Below the pieces are notes generated by a model. That model ran no database searches. It saw only the letters and a program-made list of their open reading frames with translations, and was not told the DNA's origin. This document shows, one piece after another, positions 1 to 5,184 of a stretch of DNA of 5,184 nucleotides (the stretch's first letter is position 1; each line of letters opens with the position of its first letter). The position numbers and the translations under genes were made by a program. Source of the stretch: Deltaproteobacteria bacterium (GTDB lineage: Bacteria > Desulfobacterota > Desulfobulbia > Desulfobulbales > Desulfobulbaceae); NCBI GenBank assembly GCA_024277485.1, contig JAJRVA010000183.1, positions 1 through 5,184 of the forward strand, written 5' to 3'.

Positions 1-1590
1 ACGGTCAGCCTGATTGATTTAAAGGAGCTGTCCGACAGTTTTCCGGCCTCCAGTCTGGGAAGGTTCCTGGCCAAGCCGACAGTCCATGAAATCATGGCCG
101 AGCTCGGAGCCTCTTCCCGGGAAAGAGAAAGTTATGACAGGGTGTTTGACGGGGTTGCCGGAATAATGACCAATCCCGCCTTCCGCCAGGTTTTCGGTGA
201 TGATGCGGCGGCAGCCCTGCTCACACCCGATGCGGCCCTCCTGCAGGCTGATCCGGAACAGGAGCTGCAGCGCTCCCTGCTTGTTTTCGGCACCTCGTCT
301 GTTTCCGGTCCCCTGGACAGCTTTGCCCGGCTGGTGATGAGCAAGAGCGTCAGCCGGGAGAGCGTGGACGGTCTTGACCTGACCCGTATTCAGCTGGACG
401 ATAATGAGGTTATTTACGGTTACGCAGAAGGAGGAATCCTGGTGCTTGCCTGGGAGCCCGGCAATATCGCATCCGCAGTCAGGCGGAAACAGGCGGGAAA
501 CAACCTGCGGGAAACGGATTTATTCAAGGCTGCCAAAACGTTCTGGTCCGGGTCGGCCGGCGGCCGGGAATATGCTCATGCCTTTGTTAATGTGAGGCAG
601 GTCCGCAGTCTCCTTGCCTCGTCTGACGCGCAGGAGGCCAGGGAGGCGGCCGAGTTTCTGCAGGGCTTCAATGGCCTGGGATCGGTTATTGTTGAACAGG
701 GGGATGCGCTGCAGATGACATCGCGGCTGGAGTATGATTTTTCTTCCCTGCATGAACTGGTCAAGCGCCAGTACACGTCGCTCTCACCGGAAAACCTCTC
801 CCTGGGCCTGCTCACCGGAGAGATGCTTGCCTACTACTGGACATCCACCCTTGACGGCGAGTTTGTCCGGGACCTGCTGTCAGCAACTGATGACGAGCAG
901 TACAGGCAGGTTGACGAAAGGGTGCGCCAGGAGCTGGGCGTGTCCCTTGAAGAGCTCATTGGGGCAGTGGGGCCACAGTTTGGCCTGGTGGTGAATGAGA
1001 TTGTCAATGGTGGTCTCTTTCCCCTGCCCAAGGTTGTTTTTTTTCTGCAGATACGAGATCATGAGGTTGCCGGGCAGATCCTGGACAAGCTCCGCAGCGC
1101 GATTGCCAAGCGTGGTTTTGCTGCCGAACAGAGCGCACAGGCAAACGGCCATACCATCTATTTCTGGTCTGTGCTGCCGGGTGAGGCCACCCAGCCGGCC
1201 CTGGTACTGACCGAGAACATGTTCTACCTTGCCAATGGAAAATCGAGCCTGGAAGCACTGCCGGCAGATAACCGCTCCCTGGAGATCCTGCCCGGCACCG
1301 CGGTCGAGAGTTTTGGCGCAGGGCTTGTGAAAAACATTGAAACCAGCAACTATTCCACCTTTGTCGCGCGTCCTGCCCGGCTGGCGGCTGAAGTAGGAAA
1401 TGCCGCTGACTGGCTTGCCGGCATGCTGACCACTTCCCGGGGTGTTTCCGCTGCAAAGCTGAAACAGGAAATCCTCAAGCTGATGCGTTCTGTTGATGTC
1501 GTTGCCGCCACCAGTGATATCAGGAAGGATCATGCGGTCTCGAGCCTGGTTTTCAAGCCGACACCCGCCGGGAAACAGGATGAAAAGTGA
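1..1590 (+). CDS. Large protein of unknown function, DUF3352-like (5' end missing)
   Basis: This reading frame is open from the first base of the window, so the gene starts upstream. The ATG at 94 is an internal methionine, visible residue 32, and not a credible start: in-frame coding sequence precedes it and no ribosome binding site is seen. The visible part is 529 residues, ending in TGA at 1588-1590. It has no recognisable catalytic motif and no membrane-spanning segment; any signal peptide or anchor would lie in the missing N-terminus. The pattern of a 'FLAKPTVHEIM' segment (visible residues 22-32), long alternating helices and strands, and a later 'LPKVVFFLQIRDHEVAGQIL' segment recalls DUF3352-type proteins, which are large, uncharacterised and often exported. 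That family assignment is from memory and tentative. An intrinsic terminator follows within 30 bases, so this is the last gene of its transcription unit. Confidence 0.85.
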   Translation, partial: TVSLIDLKELSDSFPASSLGRFLAKPTVHEIMAELGASSRERESYDRVFDGVAGIMTNPAFRQVFGDDAAAALLTPDAALLQADPEQELQRSLLVFGTSSVSGPLDSFARLVMSKSVSRESVDGLDLTRIQLDDNEVIYGYAEGGILVLAWEPGNIASAVRRKQAGNNLRETDLFKAAKTFWSGSAGGREYAHAFVNVRQVRSLLASSDAQEAREAAEFLQGFNGLGSVIVEQGDALQMTSRLEYDFSSLHELVKRQYTSLSPENLSLGLLTGEMLAYYWTSTLDGEFVRDLLSATDDEQYRQVDERVRQELGVSLEELIGAVGPQFGLVVNEIVNGGLFPLPKVVFFLQIRDHEVAGQILDKLRSAIAKRGFAAEQSAQANGHTIYFWSVLPGEATQPALVLTENMFYLANGKSSLEALPADNRSLEILPGTAVESFGAGLVKNIETSNYSTFVARPARLAAEVGNAADWLAGMLTTSRGVSAAKLKQEILKLMRSVDVVAATSDIRKDHAVSSLVFKPTPAGKQDEK

Positions 1591-1595
1591 ACAGC

Positions 1596-1619
1596 AACTC
1601 CGGTTTGCCCGAGTTTTTT
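1596..1619 (+). terminator. Intrinsic terminator after the DUF3352-like gene
   Basis: AACTC (1596-1600) pairs with GAGTT (1611-1615), and GG (1602-1603) with CC (1608-1609), separated by one C-C mismatch and closed by a TTTG loop. A run of six T (1614-1619) overlaps the 3' arm. It lies just past the stop codon at 1590 and separates that gene from the promoter at 1652. The stem is short but the geometry is typical. Confidence 0.7.
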
Positions 1620-1651
1620 AGCAGAATCGCACGGTTCCGTTAAATTGTGCC

Positions 1652-1681
1652 TTGATTTTTTGTTAAATCGTATGCGATAAT
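1652..1681 (+). promoter_or_regulatory. Sigma70-type promoter with extended -10 for the zinc-ribbon gene
   Basis: The -35 candidate is TTGATT (1652-1657) and the -10 is GATAAT (1676-1681), with an 18-base spacer. TG at 1673-1674 gives an extended -10 (TGC-GATAAT), which can compensate for the weak -35. Transcription would start near 1688, leaving a leader of about 75 bases before the ATG at 1764. The position directly after a terminator supports an independent unit. Confidence 0.55.
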
Positions 1682-1763
1682 AGGGAATTAGCATGCGAGG
1701 GGTATGTGCTCTGAGGAAGAGTTTCGTAGCGTAAGAAAAATTTTTCAGGAAAGGCGAGACATT

Positions 1764-2366
1764 ATGCGTTGTCCCAAGTGCAGTTTTATTTCATTTGATA
1801 TTGTTGAATCCTGTACCAAGTGCGGAAAAGATATCAGTAAGGCGGCTGAGGAGTTAATGGGTACGGTAGCTGATGTCGCAGCCCCGCTTTTTCTCAGGTT
1901 TGAAGTGCGTGAGCCGGTGCCGGAAACCGAAGCCGTATCAGATGCCGCTGGTGAAGAAGTGTCTGTCGATCTTGATACTGAAGAACAGGAGGATGTCGAA
2001 TTCTCCCTTGATGAAGGGGTGCCCGAGGCTGAAGCTGTTGCTTTTGAGGCAGCCGATGAGGTCGCGATCGAGGAGGAGCCGGAAATTGATCTGGCAGCCG
2101 AAGAATCCGAACCACTGATCGATCTGGCCGGAGAAGAACCGCAGGAAGAAACAATAGATATCTCGGACCTTGCACCTGCCGGGGAGGAGCCCGCGGCTCA
2201 GCCGGACCAGGCTGGTGAACTGGAAGACCTGGAGGTTGTGGGTATTGACCTGGAAAGCAAGCCGGCCGCAGGTGGCAAGGTTATGCCGTCGGTCAAAACC
2301 GGCACTGCTCTGGACGATTTTGACATAGACCTCGGTGACTTGATTCCGGGGAAAAAAGAGGACTGA
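1764..2366 (+). CDS. Acidic zinc-ribbon protein with IDL-repeat tail, function unknown
   Basis: This is a 200-residue protein. The N-terminus carries a four-cysteine zinc ribbon, CPKC (residues 3-6) and CTKC (17-20), typical of small zinc-binding or rubredoxin-like knuckles. From about residue 46 the chain is strongly acidic and low in complexity, probably disordered, with short recurring hydrophobic-acidic motifs: VDL (68-70), IDL (108-110, 119-121, 161-163, 188-190) and IDI (131-133). It ends in a basic KKED. No membrane segment or enzyme motif is seen. The ATG at 1764 is preferred over the in-frame ATG at 1704: AGGAAAGG (1747-1754) sits at good spacing before 1764, the zinc ribbon then starts right at the N-terminus, and the G-rich stretch before 1704 abuts that codon too closely. 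Such proteins may act as cytoplasmic adaptors, but that is inference. It has its own promoter and no obvious operon partner. Confidence 0.85.
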   Translation: MRCPKCSFISFDIVESCTKCGKDISKAAEELMGTVADVAAPLFLRFEVREPVPETEAVSDAAGEEVSVDLDTEEQEDVEFSLDEGVPEAEAVAFEAADEVAIEEEPEIDLAAEESEPLIDLAGEEPQEETIDISDLAPAGEEPAAQPDQAGELEDLEVVGIDLESKPAAGGKVMPSVKTGTALDDFDIDLGDLIPGKKED

Positions 2367-2472
2367 GAGAGCAGAGATTCGCTGCCGTCCGACTCAAGAC
2401 CCTTTTTCATTCAACTTCTGACCTGTCCCTGTCGTGTAATTTGCGGCAATACAGCAAAATGTTTGCTTCTGC
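2367..2472. other. Intergenic segment with TTGC/GCAA palindrome cluster
   Basis: No gene is seen here, and no convincing terminator directly follows the zinc-ribbon gene: the T run at 2403-2407 has no matching stem. At the right end, TTGC-G-GCAA (2441-2449) is a perfect 9-base palindrome, and GCAAA-ATG-TTTGC (2454-2466) is a second inverted repeat. Both lie immediately upstream of the -35 box at 2473, a plausible place for an activator or repressor site. No regulator is assigned. Confidence 0.35.
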
Positions 2473-2501
2473 TTGACATGTTTTCACTTCCTTGCTAAAA
2501 T
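2473..2501 (+). promoter_or_regulatory. Near-consensus sigma70 promoter P1 upstream of tRNA-Phe
   Basis: A perfect -35 TTGACA (2473-2478), a 17-base spacer and a -10 TAAAAT (2496-2501, five of six matches), with TG at 2493-2494 giving an extended -10. This is the best promoter in the window. Transcription should begin near 2508. Reading toward tRNA-Phe, the transcript meets a terminator-like hairpin at 2530-2556 almost at once, so its output may be a short RNA or an attenuated tRNA precursor. Confidence 0.75.
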
Positions 2502-2529
2502 AAAAAATTTTGTTGTTATGAAATCTGCG

Positions 2530-2556
2530 CAAACAGCTGTGTCCTGTTTGTTTTTT
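2530..2556 (+). terminator. Terminator-like hairpin in the tRNA-Phe leader
   Basis: CAAACAG (2530-2536) pairs perfectly with CTGTTTG (2544-2550) around a 7-base loop, and six T (2551-2556) follow. The form is that of an intrinsic terminator, though the stem is only seven base pairs with few G-C pairs. It could end transcripts from the zinc-ribbon gene, which lacks a nearer terminator, or attenuate transcription from P1, whose predicted start lies only about 22 bases upstream. The sequence does not decide between these. Confidence 0.6.
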
Positions 2557-2617
2557 GGAGTTCGGTTCAGGCAGCGCATCGGACGTAATAGTGCAGGAGG
2601 ATCACGCCAATTTCTTC

Positions 2618-2647
2618 TTGACTGCCTGTTCTGAATTAGGCTATTAA
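2618..2647 (+). promoter_or_regulatory. Candidate promoter P2 directly before tRNA-Phe
   Basis: The -35 is TTGACT (2618-2623, five of six matches) and the -10 is TATTAA (2642-2647, four of six), with an 18-base spacer. Transcription would start near 2654, about 12 bases before the mature tRNA, a common spacing for tRNA genes. P2 lies downstream of the 2530-2556 hairpin and would escape it. It is weaker than P1 by consensus match. Confidence 0.45.
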
Positions 2648-2665
2648 ACAGCTTTAAGTACAGGT

Positions 2666-2741
<76 letters not shown>

Positions 2742-2755
2742 TTTAAAGCATTTGA

Positions 2756-2787
2756 GGAGTTGCAGAGCTCGCTGTAACTCCTTTTTT
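2756..2787 (+). terminator. Strong intrinsic terminator after tRNA-Phe
   Basis: GGAGTTGCAG (2756-2765) pairs with CTGTAACTCC (2772-2781) over ten pairs, one of them a G-U wobble, with a 6-base loop and a following run of six T, then ATTT. It starts 14 bases after the encoded CCA, so it should end tRNA transcripts. It also stands between tRNA-Phe and the EF-G gene, whose ATG is 74 bases further on, so it may limit read-through into that gene. Confidence 0.9.
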
Positions 2788-2861
2788 ATTTGAGTTTTTG
2801 CAGCAACAATTGCAGCCGGAAGCGAGGTAAGGCCCGGCAGGAAATAATTGAGGTACGCGTG

Positions 2862-4946
2862 ATGAAGAGAGAATTGGCAAAAGTGCGCAACATAGGAATC
2901 AGTGCCCATATTGATTCCGGCAAGACAACGCTGACGGAACGGATTCTGTTCTATACCCAGCGTATTCATGCCATCCATGAGGTTCGCGGCAAGGATGGTG
3001 TCGGTGCGACCATGGATTCCATGGAACTTGAGAAGGAACGCGGCATAACCATCCAGTCGGCAGCTACCTACTGCAGCTGGAAAGACCATGACATCAACAT
3101 CATTGACACCCCGGGCCATGTCGATTTCACCATTGAGGTGGAACGTGCCCTGCGGGTCCTTGACGGAGCAGTCCTTATCCTGTGCTCGGTTGGTGGCGTC
3201 CAGTCCCAGAGTATTACAGTCAACAGGCAGATGACGCGCTACCGGGTGCCGCGCATCGCCTTTATCAACAAGTGCGACCGGACCGGGGCCAATCCGTACC
3301 GGGTTACGCAGCAGATACGGGACAAGCTGGACCTTAATGCGATCATGCTGCAGCTGCCCATTGGCCTTGAAAGCGACCTTGAAGGAGTTGTGGATCTCGT
3401 GTCCATGAAGGCGGTCTATTTTGACGGCGACCAGGGTGAAGAGATCCGCATTGAGGATATCCCGGCCGCCCTGAAGGACGAGGCCGAGGAGAAGCGGGAA
3501 GAGCTGCTTGACGCGGTATCCATGTTTTCCGATGAACTCATGGAGGTCATCCTTGAAGAGGAGACCCCCAGTGAGGAGCTGATTCATGAGGCTATCCGCA
3601 GGGGGACCCTGAGCCTTGAACTGGCGCCGGTCATGATCGGCTCAGCCTATAAAAACAAGGGAGTGCAGCCGCTGCTTGACGCGGTCAACGCCTACCTCCC
3701 CTGTCCGACGGACATCGAGAACACGGCCCTTGACCTGGACAGGGATGAGGCTGAAGTTCTGGTTACCAATGATCCGGAAGACCCGCTGGTTGCCCTGGCC
3801 TTCAAGCTGGAAGACGGCCGTTACGGGCAGCTTACCTATGTTCGGACATACCAGGGGGTGATCAAAAAGGGTGACACCATTATCAACACCAGGACCGGCA
3901 AGAAGGTGAAGGTGGGACGCCTGGTCCGCATGCATGCCGACCAGATGGAGGAAATCGACGAGGCTGAATCCGGTGATATCATTGCCCTGTTCGGCATTGA
4001 CTGCGCGTCGGGTGATACCTTCTGCAGCGAGGATGTGAACCTGTCCATGAGTTCAATGCATGTTCCCGCCCCGGTTATCTCCCTTGCCATCAAGCCGGTG
4101 GACAACAAGGCCCAGAACAACATGTCCAAGGCCCTGAACCGGTTCGGCAAGGAAGACCCCACCTTCAAGAGTTTCGTTGACCATGAGACCAGTGAAACCA
4201 TAATCTCCGGTATGGGTGAGTTGCACCTGGAGGTGTATATCGAGCGGATGAAGCGGGAGTATAACGCCGAGGTCGAAGTGGGCGCCCCCCGGGTTGCCTA
4301 CCGGGAAACCATTTCCCGGCGGGCCGAGTTCAACTACACCCATAAAAAGCAGACCGGCGGTTCCGGACAGTTCGGCCGTGTTGCCGGCTACATGGAACCC
4401 CTGGAAGAGGGTGAGTACGAATTTGAGGATAAAATCGTGGGCGGGGTCATTCCGCGGGAGTTCATTTCTTCCTGCGACAAGGGATTCAGGAAATCTCTTG
4501 AGAAGGGAATCCTGACCGGTTCTCCGATTACCGGTGTGCGCGTGGTGATCAATGATGGCAGCTATCATGCCGTTGACTCCTCGGACGTGGCGTTCCAGCT
4601 GGCATCGGTCGGCGCTTTCAAGGAGGGTTTTGCCAAGGCCAAACCGGTGATCATGGAGCCGATCATGAAGGTTGCCGTTGAGGGGCCGTCCGAGTTTCAG
4701 GGCGCGGTCATGGGCAGTCTGAACCAGAGGCGCGGCGTCATTGTCGGCACCTTTGAAGAGGGCAACTATACCGTGGTGGAAGCTGAGATGCCCCTGGCGG
4801 AAATGTTCGGGTATTCAACCACCCTGCGTTCCCTTACCCAGGGCAAGGCAGAGTTTACCATGGAATTCTCCACCTACAAACGGGTGCCCCAGAGCGTTTC
4901 CGAGGAACTAATCAAAAAGTTTCAGGAAGAAAAGAAAAACAATTAG
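2862..4946 (+). CDS. fusA: Elongation factor G, mitochondrial-like type (spdEFG1)
   Basis: This is a translational GTPase of 694 residues, full length for EF-G. It moves tRNAs and mRNA through the ribosome after peptide bond formation. The G domain shows P-loop AHIDSGKTT (15-23), switch RGITI with T63, DTPGH (82-86), NKCD (136-139) and GSA (260-262). Domain II starts near 307, III near 405, IV near 482 with [12 protein letters not shown] (494-505) and the tip GSYHAVDSS with H569, and V near 600. The segments [28 protein letters not shown] and [11 protein letters not shown] match human GFM1 (mtEFG1) as I recall it far better than E. coli FusA, as does Ser19 where E. coli has Ala. The ATG at 2862 is chosen because GAGG (2850-2853) precedes it at 8 bases and the protein then begins where EF-Gs begin; GTG at 2859 is possible. 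No clear promoter lies after the tRNA terminator. An ATPase gene follows at 60 bases. Confidence 0.96.
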   Translation: MKRELAKVRNIGISAHIDSGKTTLTERILFYTQRIHAIHEVRGKDGVGATMDSMELEKERGITIQSAATYCSWKDHDINIIDTPGHVDFTIEVERALRVLDGAVLILCSVGGVQSQSITVNRQMTRYRVPRIAFINKCDRTGANPYRVTQQIRDKLDLNAIMLQLPIGLESDLEGVVDLVSMKAVYFDGDQGEEIRIEDIPAALKDEAEEKREELLDAVSMFSDELMEVILEEETPSEELIHEAIRRGTLSLELAPVMIGSAYKNKGVQPLLDAVNAYLPCPTDIENTALDLDRDEAEVLVTNDPEDPLVALAFKLEDGRYGQLTYVRTYQGVIKKGDTIINTRTGKKVKVGRLVRMHADQMEEIDEAESGDIIALFGIDCASGDTFCSEDVNLSMSSMHVPAPVISLAIKPVDNKAQNNMSKALNRFGKEDPTFKSFVDHETSETIISGMGELHLEVYIERMKREYNAEVEVGAPRVAYRETISRRAEFNYTHKKQTGGSGQFGRVAGYMEPLEEGEYEFEDKIVGGVIPREFISSCDKGFRKSLEKGILTGSPITGVRVVINDGSYHAVDSSDVAFQLASVGAFKEGFAKAKPVIMEPIMKVAVEGPSEFQGAVMGSLNQRRGVIVGTFEEGNYTVVEAEMPLAEMFGYSTTLRSLTQGKAEFTMEFSTYKRVPQSVSEELIKKFQEEKKNN

Positions 4947-4960
4947 GCTGTGTTCAGCCT
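4945..4960 (+). other. Small hairpin overlapping the EF-G stop codon
   Basis: AGGCTG (4945-4950) and CAGCCT (4955-4960) form a perfect 6-pair stem with a TGTT loop. The stop TAG (4944-4946) lies in its 5' arm. No T run follows, so it is not a standard intrinsic terminator; it could protect an mRNA end, pause polymerase, or mean nothing. Confidence 0.4.
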
Positions 4961-5006
4961 GGATACTACAATACTAAGAGATGATAAATAAATATGAGGT
5001 GGAACA

Positions 5007-5184
5007 ATGGGATATGAGCCTCTTGTAAAGCAGAATCCCCTGCGGGTTCTGAAAACAGGAACGGAAAACGGCAGAGAAATGGGCTTGATCATGGCCAGGG
5101 CCGGGCTGGGAAAAACAGCCCTGCTGGTCCAGATCGCCCTTGATTCAATTTTGTTGGGCAACCGGGTCATCCATGTCAGCATCG
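5007..5184 (+). CDS. RecA-like P-loop ATPase, uncharacterised (3' end missing)
   Basis: Only the first 59 codons are inside the window. The Walker A motif ARAGLGKT (residues 30-37) binds ATP. The context, helix 'ALLVQIALDSILLGNRVIHVSI' after the P-loop leading into a strand, resembles the core of RecA/KaiC/DnaB-type ATPases. The Walker B motif and any specificity region lie outside, so a function cannot be named. The ATG at 5007 is supported by a strong ribosome binding site, GAGGTG (4996-5001), five bases before it. Only 60 bases separate it from the EF-G stop and no clear promoter or T-tailed terminator is seen between, so co-transcription with EF-G is likely. A recombinase-family ATPase, a KaiC-like regulator or a helicase loader would all fit what is visible. 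Confidence 0.85.
   Translation, partial: MGYEPLVKQNPLRVLKTGTENGREMGLIMARAGLGKTALLVQIALDSILLGNRVIHVSI

Noticed and set aside
880..1533. 217-codon open frame on the - strand inside the DUF3352-like gene
   Set aside because: It is a shadow of the real + strand gene, a common effect in GC-rich coding DNA, with no recognisable domain.
1704..1763. Earlier ATG giving a 220-residue zinc-ribbon protein
   Set aside because: The G-rich stretch at 1697-1702 is too close to this ATG to act as a ribosome binding site. The start at 1764 has a well-spaced one and puts the zinc ribbon at the N-terminus.
2403..2407. T run as a terminator for the zinc-ribbon gene
   Set aside because: No inverted repeat precedes it closely enough to form a stem.
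2595..2600. Perfect AGGAGG Shine-Dalgarno sequence in the tRNA leader
   Set aside because: No ATG, GTG or TTG follows at usable spacing (the nearest TTG is 17 bases on), so it does not mark a gene.
2790..2861. Earlier TTG start adding 24 residues to EF-G
   Set aside because: It begins inside the T-rich tail of the tRNA terminator, has no ribosome binding site, and the extra residues resemble no EF-G N-terminus.
4053..4568. 171-codon open frame on the - strand inside the EF-G gene
   Set aside because: It is antisense to conserved EF-G domains III and IV, with no independent support.
4967..4972. TACAAT as a -10 box for the ATPase gene
   Set aside because: No acceptable -35 lies 15 to 19 bases upstream; the candidate region overlaps the EF-G stop codon and the small hairpin.

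Overview
The window most resembles a chromosomal segment of a Desulfobacterota (former delta-proteobacterial) organism. The main evidence is the elongation factor G gene. It encodes the mitochondrial-like type (spdEFG1), which is known from spirochaetes, planctomycetes and delta-proteobacteria, rather than ordinary bacterial EF-G. By eye, the coding regions are fairly GC-rich and the intergenic regions AT-rich. No mobile element, CRISPR array or other sign of recent transfer is visible. All genes lie on the + strand.

Layout. (1) Positions 1-1590 hold the 3' part of a large protein gene of uncertain function, DUF3352-like at best, which ends at a compact intrinsic terminator (1596-1619). (2) A separate transcription unit follows. 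It has an extended -10 promoter (1652-1681) and a 200-residue, very acidic protein (1764-2366) with an N-terminal four-cysteine zinc ribbon and a low-complexity tail that repeats an 'IDL' motif. (3) The stretch from 2367 to 2665 has no convincing protein gene but is rich in signals: a TTGC/GCAA palindrome cluster, a near-consensus sigma70 promoter, a terminator-like hairpin starting only about 20 bases after the predicted transcription start, and a second promoter just before tRNA-Phe. (4) tRNA-Phe(GAA), with an encoded CCA, occupies 2666-2741 and is followed by a strong terminator (2756-2787). (5) The EF-G gene runs from 2862 to 4946. (6) After 60 bases, a RecA-like P-loop ATPase gene begins at 5007 and runs off the window.

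How they fit together. tRNA-Phe and EF-G are both translation components, and I see no good promoter between them. EF-G expression may therefore depend partly on read-through of the tRNA terminator, an inferred arrangement that recalls other tRNA/elongation-factor operons. The partial ATPase gene is probably transcribed with EF-G. The two upstream protein genes appear to be independent units with no visible link to translation. The most noteworthy points are the mitochondrial-type EF-G, the promoter-plus-terminator leader in front of tRNA-Phe, and a U-U mismatch in the T-stem of that tRNA at a position that affects EF-Tu binding. I did not find a clearly new multi-gene system.
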